In this document: positions 46,987-59,618 of the stretch, piece by piece
Position numbering within the stretch: position 1 is the first letter of the stretch
Layout: each line of letters starts with the position of its first letter
Source: Pseudoneurospora amorphoporcata
Lineage: Eukaryota > Ascomycota > Sordariomycetes > Sordariales > Sordariaceae
Length of the DNA: 64,000 bases
Direction of reading: 5' to 3'
NCBI GenBank assembly: GCA_033297205.1
Contig: MU859115.1
Location: 70,461-134,460, forward strand
The notes under the pieces: generated by a model
What the model saw: only the letters and a program-made list of their open reading frames with translations
Database searches by the model: none
What the model was told of the DNA's origin: nothing
Translations under genes and position numbers: made by a program

Positions 46987-47547
46987 GTGATGAGTGCAAT
47001 CACTTGGACGACCAACAGCCCCGGTGAGGTTCGCGACTGCCTTATGGGACTGGAGAACGATGAGGATACGTATCCGATTGCTCATCCCTCATTGGCCCAG
47101 TTCCATTGTATGAATGGAGTTAGACTTCTCAGTTACCCGAACGGCGAGCTCGTCCCTGAATCAGGAGAACTGGGGTTTTCTTCCTTTCTTTCTTTCACCG
47201 TTATCGGCCTCGAGTTTCACCGCCTCACATCGCAGTGGACTACCTACGACGTGGACCGGCCTCCATCTATCATTGTCTGGCTGTCTCGAGCGGTCTGGGA
47301 GCCTCGCCCTTCACATCTAAAAATTCTCCGAAGAGCCCTACGAGGCCCTCCTGTTGACTACGTCTACGGTGTCTGGAGGGAACCCCGGTGGAAGATGATC
47401 TGCTTGATCTACAACATCGTACGTTCGAGGTCGGTGAAGCCGGAGCCAGAGACGGGATGCTCATCCATGAACGTGACCTTAGTTTCAAGTGAACCGGTGA
47501 GCAAACCAATGAGATGTCGTGCTATAACCATCATCTTTAACCGCTAG
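46987..47547 (+). pseudogene. possible decayed gene with coding-like segments in two frames
   Basis: One frame is open for 186 codons and includes SFTVIGLEFHRLTSQWTTYDV. From 47391 a second frame reads EDDLLDLQHRTFEVGEAGAR and ends at 47492, with a more protein-like composition than the first frame has there. The switch suggests a frameshifted relic or an unrecognised intron. No domain was identified and the whole may be chance. Confidence 0.2.
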
Positions 47548-50500
47548 ATCTTCCCCCGGAAGCACCTGTCAGACAGTCTCGGAGAATTTCTCACATGAAG
47601 CAACCTTCAGCTATCCAAACTCACCAGTCACCACATGTCTTAATTTTTGAATTCCTTCTCGCTTCTGATCCGTACTGTGGAGTGTCCGGTACAGTGGCCC
47701 CGTCCCCTTTCCCGCTCTTACCCCCGGCATCCCCAGATCCGGGGTGCCGGGACGGGCCTTGTTTGCTTGGTATAGGGTGAACTATAGGAACATTGCAGCG
47801 ACCTATCGTCGATGGGGCATGTATCGACAGCCTCCTACCCGATTTCAATCCCGCCATGTCCAAGTAGCACCGGCTTGATCTCCGGAGTCAGATGTTGGCT
47901 TACCGATCCTCAATATCTCACGCACACACAACCACCGCATGAAGCGTCCCCGGACCCCGGATGGCTCGGAAGCTTCGGATCACCGTCAACGGTTCACTGG
48001 TCATGGCATGCGAGCTAACTTCTTACATGTATCAGAGCTTCCAATTGCAAACACTCAGTGGCCTTCTTTGTAGCATTCCACGATGATCATTCATGCTACA
48101 CATTCGCGGTTTGCCATCGTCGTACGTTGCCCCGCGGTTCCAGAACACTTCAGTTCGCAGTTCAGCATCAGCCGGATCTTCCACAGGGACGGTCTCGGTG
48201 CACCGTAATCATTGTACCTGGACACGATGAGGGTCAACGCATTCCCTTCTCCCATTGGCAAATAATTAAGACTTGGCCCCATACCCCTTACCCAGCCATC
48301 AATTTAACAACTCAGGGTCTGCCACTAGTCCTTATAGTACACCATCGCTATTAGCCGTTAACTATGCCTTATACAGGAACCTGCACGTTTTCAATTTCGC
48401 TATTTGAGCCTGAAAGGATCTCACCCCAACCTTAATAGAAAATGGACTGTTGATCTTCAACCTAACACTGTGAAGTTGAGCAAGTTACAAGAAGTCCGAT
48501 ATACCCGTGCGTTTTCCTGATCAGTTACTGGTCGAAGCTTACACGATCTCGATCAACAACCCACGTGGTGTTTGAAATACCGTTGACGCTACAAAAAAAA
48601 AGACATTTCTCGCGATACGTTATTAATTTCTTGTACGAGCTCCACCGTGGCAAAAACGAACCGTGGACAACATCGCGATTTGTCGATCTGAGGATCCTGC
48701 GATACACTATTCTAACGATCTTCAGCCTTTCAACGTCGTTTCTATCAGTTGGTGAATTCTTGCAATCGGGTCTGGGAGTACTTCGTTCTGTCCGCGCGAG
48801 TGGAATGATACGAGTCGCGACCAACGAACGCCTAAGTTCACCATCCTACAAACATTTGTTCTCGCTGTGAATCTATGAGCTCTGTTCCCATTGAACACTC
48901 TGACTTGTTTTGAACCTTGTTATTCCACAGTCAAAAAAAAAGTTCTAAGATTTCCCGAAACATGTTTTGATATCTGCCCCAAGAACGAAGAAAGTGCAAG
49001 AACAACCCGTGACCATGACCGAGAAAAAAATAACAAAAACTCCAGTGACGTCACCGCCTCTGTTCCCTCCACTGAACTTCTCTCTCCTCTCCTGTTCTCT
49101 CTGCCATTGACATCTCAACATCACCAAGAGATTCAAACCGCCAAGGTAGGTACACTTCGCCAAACGAAAAGAAGCATGGCAAAACAACAACGTTCAACAA
49201 AACTAGTCACAACTCATCAGTACCCCTACTCATTATCTTGGTGTTGTTGGCCAAAATGGAAACTCACCAACGTACTTTCCTCACCGCGCACCACAACACC
49301 CACTGGAGCCCGACTTGACAGGCCTCCAAAGCCAACCGTCGGCATCGCCGACATGTTGCTCCTTTGACCAGGAAAGACCAGTCAACGTCACAGCACGTGG
49401 TTCCCTCTACCACGGCTATCGCGGCATCACCTAGGTACCAACAAAGCAACTACAGTACATACATTACCTCAAGCTGAGCAGCTATTCACACAGCTACGTA
49501 GTGGAAGTCGCGCAACAGGTGACCATGGACACCACAGCCCGCCAAGAATGTCCGGATGGATGGAGAGAGCGAGACGTACTCGCCAGTGCTTGAATCGTCG
49601 GTCTTGCCCGTTTGCGCCTGGAGGCGATCCAGCCCCTGGCGAGTAAACATGGAAGAGATGTGGGAATTCACTTACACGCATAGAGACGAGCAAATCCCAT
49701 CCCGGTCCAAGAAACCAACCCAACCACGCCAGCCCATCATGATCACGCTCCCTAGGCTAAGGTTAAAGCGAAGGCGAGTGGTTAAACCCTGTGGGGTTGG
49801 GGATGGGGTAGGTATACCCCAGACGATGTCTGAAAAAGGTAAGTTGTGTGTTTTTTGAGTGGATGGTAAAGGGCAAGAAGCTGGATGTTGGTTGACGGGG
49901 GTTACGTAAAACCGTCGGCGGTCGGCCGATCGGTGCTTGTTGTGTTGTTTACGGAAGGTAATGTGGGATTTCGTGATCCGGCGACGGCAATGGAGTCGGC
50001 TAACTGAAAGTGTGTTTGAAAGAGTGGAGCCGGGAAGAGATGCGCGTGGGAGGTGTTGGGTTGGGAAGGCAAAAAAAAAAACAATAGAAATAGATTTTTG
50101 TTCGGCGGTTGATGATCATGTTCAGCCATGACGAGGTATGATGATGATGGGAGAGAAGTAATTGATCGGGCGATGGGATTTACCTCGAGGTAAGCAGAAT
50201 ATGCAGGCTTTGGGTAGGTGAGGCTTCATTGAGAAGAGATGTACAAGGGATTGACGAAAATCTGTAGACCGACAAGGATCTCTAGATGGTGACGGAGAAA
50301 GCGTGAAGAAGAGCATTAGAAAGGCTATCGATCATGCTCTAGACTCACGAAGTTGAACGGCAAGAGATATTCGAAGGGGCCAAACAGTACAATCACAAGT
50401 TTTATGCGAGCAACCAAAGAGTAACAATCCAAAATGGCCTAGCCATTGAAACTCAAATTAACTATTAACCTACAATGGGTGACGCCGGGTGGAATGACAG

Positions 50501-50820
50501 GCAGGTTATATCCATCAGGGGTATGCTTATGTACGATCATCACCAAAATCCAAAAACCTTTTGCTCATCCAAACAAGTGAAAGAAATGAAACCCGGCTTT
50601 CAAAATACCCAATGAGGCCAATGGTTTTAAATCCACAGCGGTCGCTCGCCCAAAACACCTCGATGGCAAAATGCATGCAAGTATGTGATGCTATTCTTCG
50701 TTAAGGATCGTAAGAATGATACCAATGTTGTTGTTGTTGTTGTTTTTGTCGGTCTTTCGTTTTACATGTTGATATTATTGTACACGCTGCTTTTCAGCCC
50801 AAACCTAAGCCATTGATAGC
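47548..50820. other. intergenic, no gene recognised
   Basis: Short open frames on both strands (for example 48565-48870 and 48891-49367 plus) without motif, codon bias or splice pattern. Short A runs and a GTT repeat near 50727 are the only distinctive sequences. The end is the 3' flank of the GPI-anchored gene. Confidence 0.45.
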
Positions 50821-53074
50821 TTAGAGCGCAAGAGCACCGAGAACGGCGGCAACGGCAAGGCCGAGACCAGCGTTGACACGGCCGCTGCCGGCAGTGACAA
50901 TGGGAGGGCTGATGACAGACGAAGAGGGACGAACAAGGCCACCGGTGCCGACAGCAGTGCCAATGGGGACGGCGGGGGCGCTAGTGACGGCAGGAGCGCT
51001 GTTGACGGGAGCAGGAGCGCTGTTGACGGGAGCAGGAGCGCTGTTGACGGGAGCAGCAGCGCTGGTGCTGCCGCCGACGGAACCGGTCTTGGTGGCGGTA
51101 GCAGAAATGACGGGGACCTCGGTCTCAGTGACGAGAGGAACGCCAGTGGGAGCAGGGACGATGGCAACATCATCAGTAGTGCTGGTAAAGTGAATTTGGG
51201 GCACGGTCATGGTGGTGTCGACGATGACGGTGGTGCTGGAGCTGGCAATGGTCGAGCCGGCCTCATCGGTGCAGGGAACAACAGTGGTGATATCAACAGT
51301 GATGGTGGTGAAGACGGGAGCAACAGAGGTAGGGGCGGCAGTGGTGGTGACGTAGGTGGGAACGCCAGTAGCAATGCCGGGGTTGGTGTTGACATAGGGA
51401 GCGCAGATACCCTGGAAGAAGGTGATGGCCTCAGAGATGATGGACTCAGACTCGCCGTGGGCGTAGATGCACTCGTAGACGTTCTTGACGAAGAGAGCGT
51501 TGGGGCAGTAGCAGGCAGCATCGGAGTTGTCAGTGCAGCCAGTCTCAAACAGGAAGGTGTTCAAGCACGAAGGAACGACGCCAGGGCAGGGAAGGGGCTC
51601 AACCGGGGCGGTAGAGACGGGAGCAGCGCTGGAAGTGGTGTCAACGGCGGCGGCAGAAGAGCTAGCGACGCTGCCAGCGGAGGTGGGAACAACGACACCG
51701 GTGCTGCTCTCAAGCGCAGAAGAGACGACAGCAGAAGAGGCGACGGCAGAGGACTCGACGGCAGTGGCAGAAGAGGTGGAGCCGGCAGGAGCAGAGATGA
51801 TATCACCGATGGAGGTGGAGATAACAATCTCGCTGGGACCCTCAGAGCTGGCAACGGGGGCAGCAGAAGAGGTGGCCGAGATGACAGTGGTGAGAGTTTC
51901 GGTGACGGGGCAGATAGTGGTAGAGGTGGCAATAGTAACCACAGTAGTGGTGACATGGTTGGCAGGGCAGTTGGTGACAGTAGGAGCGCAGCTGGTGACG
52001 GTCTGGACCTCAGTGATGAAGATGGTCGAGGTGCTGTCGAAGCTGGTGACGATGGTGCTGGTGACGGGAGGAGCAGATACAACCTCGCTGATGGGAGCGC
52101 TGGTGGTCAGGACAGGAACACTCTCAGCAGGAGCGCTCTCAACGGGGGCGCTCTCAACGGGGCCGCTCTCAACGGGGGCGCTCTCAACCGGGGCGCTCTC
52201 GACGGGAGCAGAGCTGGCGCCGGACTCGGCAGGGCTGGATTCAACAGGGACACTCTCCGCAGGAGCGCTGGTGATCTCGGCGGGAGCGCTGCTGGTCTGG
52301 CTTCCAGGAACGCTCTCAGCAGGAGCACTGGAAGAAGCGACAGGAGCAGCAGAGCTGGTGGTAGTCTCAACGGAAACGTTGGGGACGCTGGAGGTGGCAG
52401 CGGCAGAGGTGGTAGAGGCACCCTCGGTAGTCTTGGTCTTGGTCTTTGGAGGGACAGTGCTCTGCTTGGTGCTGCAGTCGAAAGAGATGGTGCTGATGAT
52501 GACACTGCAGCTGGGCTTGGGCTTCTCGGGCTGAGGAGGGTAGATGATGGTGACGTTGGTAGCACCACCGCACTGCTTGTTCACAACGTTGGTACCGCCC
52601 TTGGTGCACTGGTTACGGTGCTTGCAAGTAGATCCATCGGGCATATCATAGTGGAACTCGAGATCGCAGTCAAACTCGGGAGTAACGTGGATAGAGCCCA
52701 AGGAGAACTTGTCGCCGGCACCGAACGAAGGGGCCTTGCTCTTGTCAGAGCCGCAGACACCGCTGATACCCTTGTTAGTACGCTTTCCAAAGCGACCACC
52801 AAATCCAGCACCCGAGGTCCAGCCGTTGAAGTTGAAGTCCTTGTACTGAGAGAAGGGACCAGTGGAGAGATCGTCGAAAGCGAAGCCAGACTTTTGCTTG
52901 TCGGTACACTTGTTGTCGGTGTTTTGAGGGCAAGAGAATGCCGGGGCGTTGTGGAAGGGGAACTGTGAGGCAGTCTGTGTTAGTCATGGGCCATTTAAGA
53001 CATAGTTGGATATATAGACTTACAGTGGCGGCCGCGCTGGCAGCGAAGGCCAAGAGACCAGCAGAATACTTCAT
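50821..53074 (-). CDS. GPI-anchored cell-wall protein with CFEM-like domain
   Basis: Exon 1 (53024-53074) codes for the signal peptide MKYSAGLLAFAASAAAT. A 61-nt intron (GTAAGT donor, CTAAC branch) leads to exon 2 (50821-52962), 730 residues in all. An acceptor 12 bases earlier is also in frame and would add TASQ. Residues 18-160 form a Cys-containing domain (FPFHNAPAFSCPQNTDNKCT, WTSGAGFGGRFGKR). Then comes a long Ser/Thr/Ala/Pro/Val region with APVES pentapeptide repeats, a CFEM-like domain at about 474-540 (PSCLNTF, TGCTDNSDAACYC, VYECIYAHG, GIC) and a 7-residue APVNSAP repeat. The C-terminal hydrophobic tail LGLAVAAVLGALAL is a GPI-attachment signal. CFEM proteins bind haem or aid adhesion; here the seventh CFEM cysteine seems absent. 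Product likely heavily O-glycosylated and wall-linked. Confidence 0.88.
50990..51063 (-). repeat. 21-nt tandem repeat in the GPI-anchored gene
   Basis: Three identical 21-nt units plus a diverged partial one, coding for APVNSAP on the minus strand. Such coding repeats in wall proteins often vary in number. Confidence 0.9.
52126..52206 (-). repeat. 15-nt tandem repeat in the GPI-anchored gene
   Basis: About five 15-nt units coding for APVES or close variants (GPVES, APAES), in the Ser/Pro-rich stalk. Confidence 0.9.
52963..53023 (-). other. intron after the signal-peptide exon
   Basis: 61 nt, GTAAGT donor, CTAAC branch. The AG only 4 nt after the branch is probably skipped for CTCACAG. Both options are in frame, differing by four residues. 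Confidence 0.8.
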
Positions 53075-56000
53075 GGTGATGACTTTCTAAACCTGAGAAA
53101 AAAGAGATGTATGTGATTCGGGAAAGCGGAACGGTTGTCCTGTGTGTGGAGTTTTCGAGTTCTTGTTGTTAACCTCTTCGGTCGAGGCAGTGTGGTACGT
53201 GATCCAATCAACGAATGGTGGTGATATAACCTGTCAAGGCAAACACAAACAATAACAACAAGAAAGGAGAGAGGGGATGGAGCAAAGAAGCAATTGGCAT
53301 TGACTCCTGAGAAGAACAGAAGAGTAATACCAAGAGAGGCAAAGAGGAAAGAAACAAGACGAGGAAGAAGAAGGTCTTGTGGAATACAGCCAAGAGAGAT
53401 GGTCTGACGAAGAGAGGGAAGCCTTGCTCTCATATACCAACTCGAAACACTTGGAGGTGTTGATGTGGGAGCATTGGAAGGTCATCGCCAAGCCAGGGGG
53501 CCAGGGCCAATGAGGTCAATGAGGGGGCTAGACTTCGCCGTTACTGTCGGGCTCTCCGCCAAGGAGAGTGTAACCATTCCGAGAAGTCATATTGACATCC
53601 CATGCTCATACTCTGCGAGGGGCCACGAGAACCACCAGTCACAGGTGGCTGCCAGCAAAGAAAAAAGATCAAACTGCCCACAAGGGTATGGTTTGTGGAA
53701 AACCAAACAAAGAGGGCAACATTTTGCCTGCGGGCGATACGGCTTGCGGCGCCATGGCGGACATCGAATGGTTGAGTCTGAAGCGGTTGTGAGGTCAATT
53801 GCAAAAAGTGAAGAGGAGTTGACTGGGTGGTTCGGAAGACGTTGCGCCATGTTGAGGGTTTAGGTTGCCAGGGTTTGCATGCTGTCGCGCGGCTCCGTCG
53901 TCCATTGTCGAAGCATTGTCCGGTTGGGTCTCTTGTGGGTACCAACAGGGGTTCTCCATCTGTCAGACCACCCTTGATCAGTCCTATTTTGGCTTAGGCT
54001 GGGGTTTGCGCGGTTGCAGTCGTCCTCCACATGCCCAATCGCTTGTTAGCGCGCTGCCCTTTCCATGTCTGTTTTTGTCTTTTTGTCCAAAATGTCCCAT
54101 TGGCAGAAGGAATTACCTACTTTACAAACTCCCAAAAACTGGAAGGAAGAGACAACTTCAAGATGGCTACCAACCTTCCTTGACCAGAACAAGGTTGACG
54201 CTTGCCATCTGTGAAGTTGACAAAACTTCCCTGTAAGTACCTACCTTACCTAGGTAGTGTCCCGGGACCAAGTATCAGACCGCTCTTGCTGTGGATGATT
54301 CCGATATCATTCCCATCTTAGGTGCCCCTTGGCTTGTCTCCTTCTGTGCCAGAGACCGGCATGGCCCAATCTCACCGTTTTTGACATCTTCTTGTCAGAT
54401 CTGATATTAACATCTGTGTCCCAGCGTCCCAGCATGTAGGCCATCACCAAAACCATCACACCATCACGACAGCCAACTGCTTGGGCTTTCTCCAAGATGG
54501 TACACCTGAAGCGAGAGGAACGCATTGGATCTTGAAACAAAAACACCTGCTCAGCCACGCCGCATAAGCTACTGCAGGTACAGGCAGCATGAAGGGTGGA
54601 GGCCACAATGCCACCACACCCGATAGATGATGTCCTCCCCGATTACCTCTCGATCAGGACCAAAACCAATTCACGGACTGTTTGCGGCTTGTCTCCCCAG
54701 GATCCGGATGTTCCGAGCGAGAAAGCAAGCGACTAGACAGCGGTTCATCTCGCCATATTCCCAACTCGGCAGCACTCTCCATCCCCGGTTGACTTCGGTT
54801 ACTCGTGGTGACAGCAACCCCGCATTCGACCCAAGCTCCTTTGCCGAGTTCATCACCGGTAACGGTTGATGTTCCCTAGTCCAGCCGATCGGTTTGTATA
54901 TGTGCATCAGTATCACCTGATGCAGCTCGACCTTGCCAGCGTTTTCTTTAGTGGCCGCTTTGAACTTCTTGGGTTCTGATAGTTCTGTCACTATCAACGG
55001 ACTCTACCATGGTGAGAGCGACCTCGTCATTGAACATGGTCCGAGTGACCGGTCAACCATCTCCTCCCTGGTCCAGCTCTGGCGAACTTCCATCCTGCCC
55101 ATAAAACATCTCGCAGAGGGGGGCGAGATGGCGGATTACAGCCGACCGAATGGAACCCGATTGTGGCTTGGTGGTGCTGAAACATGAAACTAACTTTTAC
55201 CAAGACTTTCCCATCGACCCCCTTGACTGGCAGCAATGGCGCCCAGGAGAAATGTTGATCTGTAGCCAATGGTCAAGCGCCAAGGTCAAGCGCCCACGCT
55301 ATTCGGCGGCTTCAAACAGCGTCATCTCGCGCGCTTCGATTCTGGATTTCGACGGCCTCTTTCCTTCATCGGTGAGGTTATATTCCACGCCGGCCTTTCT
55401 TGAGAAGTGGAAATGAAGACAATCTGAGGAAGAAGGTGGATGTTTTGATCATTGTTGTTCAACAAACTCGGCTTAAGCCACCGCCAATATCGGCACGTAA
55501 CATTACACAGCGCACGGATGACGTCCAAGCGAACAGCCATTCCACATTCAGCTATAACACTAACAAGAAGTGGCCTCTAATTGCCCCAAACCGCTCTGTA
55601 CTCCTCGACCTGCTGAGCTCCCCATGCTGTGCGCTTCCAGATCGGACTAGTCTTGGTCCCGATGCCGTGTGACCACGACGGAAGGACTGCAATTTCCCGA
55701 AACATGTCTCTCGACGGCGAGTCGCCCTCTTTCCATCACCCTTCTTTCTCCAAACTCGGAGAATATTCTTCTTTCAACGCCTCGTCGTCTCACCTGCAGC
55801 GCCAAAGCGACGCCAGCGACAATGGTTGTTGATGAGCCTGCTCGACACTCCAGCAGCTGTGGTTAATCAATTGTCATACAGTTCACGCGGTGTGACCTGT
55901 CGACACTGCCATTTTAGCACACGGCTAAAGGCAAAGACACCAACTGCTTCCATATCTCAGTGCGGGATTGATTAACTTGCGTGTTCATCTCTCAGACGTT

Positions 56001-56423
56001 CCAAGTTGTCGAGACATGATGCTATTCACAGTCAAAACCTACGGCGAGGTTGATATCAACACCCGACATTGCACTAACACTTCCATGTGGGCAACTTGCT
56101 GATCACTCTAGCGTTAGCCCTTCAGCGGGTCTCGGGCACTGATCGACAGGTACAAATTGCCTCTTGCATGACGCTATGAGCTTTACTCCACTTGTTGGTT
56201 TTCAGATCCGACACTCCCCACACTTGTTAGCATTCTTGATCCTCTTGAGCCTCAATCCAAAAACAACGGCAAGCTTTCCGGGTCCTTAGAACTAGTTCCT
56301 CGAGCACCCCCTCCCGGCACTCTGGATGCTGTTCAGTTTCTCTGGATACGAGAAAAAGGCTTGTTGACGGGGAGCCTCCATGCAACCCATCACCCGTCCA
56401 TCCTTCATCTCGGGCCCTTGGCA
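53075..56423. other. intergenic region 5' of the GPI-anchored gene
   Basis: The first 350 bases are strongly pyrimidine-rich on the minus strand (TTCTTC and CTCTC tracts), fitting the leader of a highly expressed gene. The remaining 3 kb contains no convincing gene. Confidence 0.5.
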
Positions 56424-57283
56424 ATGGTCGCTTCTCCTGAGCTACGCATCATCACACAGCAACCCAAGACGGCCAAAACTCCCTGGCCCTTGAACCCTCG
56501 TGCAACCCATGTTCGTACCCATGAAAGCAACCTTTTGATCCTACACGCTTCCTGAGATTGGCAGAACCTCAGCACCATCCTCGAAACGGTCGACTCCCAG
56601 ACCCCCAAACTCAACCTTCTCTTCGGTATATGGTGGCTGAGCGAAACAGTTCTCTGCGGGCGTTGCCAGAAGACTTGGTGGCCGACCTGCACCCACCTCA
56701 AGCCCGCCCATCGAGAACCTCACTCGCCTCAATCACCATCCAAGCAGGTATCGATAACTCGGGCAGCCCGACAGTACTGACTGCATCACCTGCCCCAATG
56801 GATAAATCTCCGGCAAACAGTCCACAGGGTCGCCACCGTAACAAAGTAAACAGGATCAGTGAGCGATTGGTCGCCCAAGTCGCGGAATGGATTCAGCATG
56901 AAAAGACTAAGAGGGAAACCCGAAAGACGATAAAGGTTTTGCGACGACGCAAGACGCCGCCTATCCATTTGAATGGAGAGCCTACAGTACCGTCCAAACC
57001 GCCCAGACTGTCGAGTCACTCCACAGGTCTTCATAGTGATCTGACCATGAACGGCAGATCTCCAAACGAGTCATCTGAAAGGCCCTTGTTTCAGATTTTC
57101 CCCACGCCCAAACCGGCGTTTTCTATTTTTATCAGTGACATCTTCCCCTTACATAGTCATCCGCCAGAATCTGGACCGTCGTCTCTTCGGAGAACTGGAA
57201 AGATTCCCCTGTGCCGGCCTTCATGTCGACCGACGACATCTGACATCGAATCGAGTCACGGACATCAACGGAGCGTAGGGTAG
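56424..57283 (+). CDS. possible two-exon disordered protein, function unknown
   Basis: Proposed exons 56424-56514 and 56565-57283 (269 residues). Exon 1 starts MVASPELRIITQQPKTAKTP. The 50-nt intron (GTACCC donor, CCTGAG before the GGCAG acceptor) keeps the frame into QPQHHPRNGRLPDPQTQPSL. The middle segment RYMVAERNSSLRALPEDLVADL and the basic helix RISERLVAQVAEWIQHEKTKRE look coding. The last 80 codons are Ser/Pro-rich and less convincing, so a frameshift or another intron may be hidden there. No domain recognised. The donor is weak and the start is a guess. Confidence 0.35.
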
Positions 57284-59618
57284 TGCCCTTCGTCCGGCTT
57301 CACAATCTCTGGGTCTATCCGAACAACTTGGAAGGCCGGCCGTGATAATGAGATACACCTATGAAGACTTTAGCCGAGCAGACTCTGAGTTATACTCCAG
57401 TAAGCAGACTTTGACCAGTTGCGTTTGTCTCATTTTGTCCAGTCCCTTGGACCTTTCCCACCGAGCCATCACAGACATCGTCACTCCTTAATATACATTG
57501 CAAAACAGTCGTGCCTCACCTGGCAGACCAACAGGCGTGCCAACGAAGACCGCGTCGCTGAAATCTTTTAGAAAATATTCATATGATTGGAAGCTTTGCG
57601 GCACACGTCACTCTGCCTCTTCTATGCACTGCCAGTCCTAGAGTCTGCCTTGTTTATAGGCATTAAATTTAAGTGGTACCTGCCTCTCTGGCAATTCATG
57701 GATGGGGCCTCGCGTCGCTTCATCGTCGTTTGACACGAGCGGCACGGTATGTTGTACAGGTTCACACCAAGCTGAACATCTCATATATCTCTTTTCTACC
57801 CCTTCCCGTTGGGTATTTTGGCATTGACTACGCCTCTTACCTTAACTATGCAATGCAGATCCTTCGGACACCAGTCGCTTTCTTAAGCTTGAGTCGGGCT
57901 TGAGGATGGATATTGGTTTCGGGTGTCGGGTGTCGGTGTCGGGTGTGCGGGCGGCGGTAGCGGAGTGACGGCGGCAGTGTGACGGCGAGTAACACCGGAG
58001 TAACATCCGATAGCAGAAGCGGCAGAGCGACACAGTTGGCAGAATAGGCTTTTTGCTCGTTCGCGAGTAATGGACCTTGACATAGAGGGCCTCCGCTACT
58101 CCGAGGGGCCGAGCGCAAAAAGGCCCATAAAGAGTGGGAACTTGGAACTGCCTTTTTTCGGTTCCGGCATCGATTAAGTGGAGAAGCAGAATGTCGGATA
58201 CCCTGTTTACACGATGATACTTTGCAGGTGATAGCTAGGTTGTGTGTGTCAGTTGTATGTGTACCAGTACAATTTCCTTGGTTTTCACATGTGCTTTGTC
58301 CATTCATGGTATGTAGATGTCTGCCAGAAACGGAAGACACGAGGAAAAAGCAGGCGCATGAGGTGCAGGCACTGCACTTGATAGGGGTCCTATGGATGAA
58401 AAAGAAAGAACCAAGAGGGGCACTGTGTTATTTTCTCAGGTTTGTTTCCTTCTTTGCATGGATTGAAGAATCGGCTCTCTCGTCATGCCGCTTTCCATGG
58501 CGGAGATGGTTTCGAAAAGTCATTGGAGGTACTCGATACCAAGTTGGTCGAGTACATACCAAAGTTATGTTTCTGTGGATATCTTCCAAGTACACCTGAT
58601 GGATGTCTGAGATTGTAATCGAGGAGTGTACAGAGGTCAACAATGGAATATGAGTTTGCTGTGGAAAAGGGGGTAAGGGCAAACAAAACAAAGGATATAC
58701 ACATCATGGACTCCCATCACTCGAGTCCAGATCACCAAACATGCATAGTCACGGCAAACCTTGCTAACATGACCAATCTTCACAGTCTCTCAGAAAATCT
58801 TGACTAGCAGACACTGCACTCACGATGTCCAATCAGCAAGATCAAGGCAGCCGAGAACGATCCGAGAAGTTCCCCGAGGCCGTCAAGCCTCCGTGGCTCC
58901 TAAAGGTTGCATACACAGTCACTGGCCAACCAGCTACCTAGCAAGCAATTGGAAAGAAAAAAAAAAAAAAAAAAAAAGTGGGAATTCTGGAGAAGCAAGC
59001 AGTTGACTCGACGAGCTAATCAACAGCTTCAACGCACTTCCATCAACGTCAGATCTCATCAAGCCATCATGCAAGGAGTACATACGCGGTGATCCAATCG
59101 GACTGAATATATCGATTGCGATACTCTGGTTGGTTGGGTAAAACACCTTCCATTATACCACCTCAATCAGAGTTTTCCATCTTATGTTAGGAGGGCAAAA
59201 CAAGGCGAACCAACTACGGCCGTTATGTCCGCTCACTCGCGTCCTGGCTCTGTATTTAAAAATTCTAGAACTCTCATCACAAGGTCTCGGGGTTTCACAA
59301 CGGACACAACAACCACAGGAAGATCCCGCTCGATAAGGGTACTTACGGCAAGTTTTGTGTCAGTTCCCTGGAGATGCATATGTCTCTTGGACACCGACTT
59401 GACTGTGACCTGAATCTATCTACATAGTACCTAGTGTACATTAGAAGAAAACGCTTTTTTGCCTATTGACTTTATGTAGTTTGCTCCTTCCTTTTCCTTT
59501 CCCGAGGTCGGGTGTCATTCCCCTTGCCTCCTCGCTGCTTCCCCTTCTCCCACCGGCGCACCTTCCCTCCCTAACCTTTTCACCCCTCCTTTTCTCCTTC
59601 CTTCCTTTCCCTTCCCCT
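57284..59618. other. intergenic, no gene recognised
   Basis: Contains short GGGTGTC-type direct repeats around 57915-57950 and an A21 run at 58957-58977. Open frames are short and unconvincing on both strands. Confidence 0.45.
58957..58977. repeat. 21-base poly(A) run
   Basis: Uninterrupted A21 in a gene-free stretch. Confidence 0.9.

Noticed and set aside
51190..52968. 592-codon Gly/Asp/Arg-rich frame and a 335-codon Val/Thr-rich frame opposite the GPI-anchored gene
   Set aside because: Both arise from the Ser/Thr/Ala/Pro repeats read on the other strand. The sense frame has signal peptide, CFEM-like domain and GPI tail.
57905..57960. GGGTGTC-type short repeats, telomere-like at first sight
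   Set aside because: The unit differs from the fungal TTAGGG repeat and is too short and irregular.
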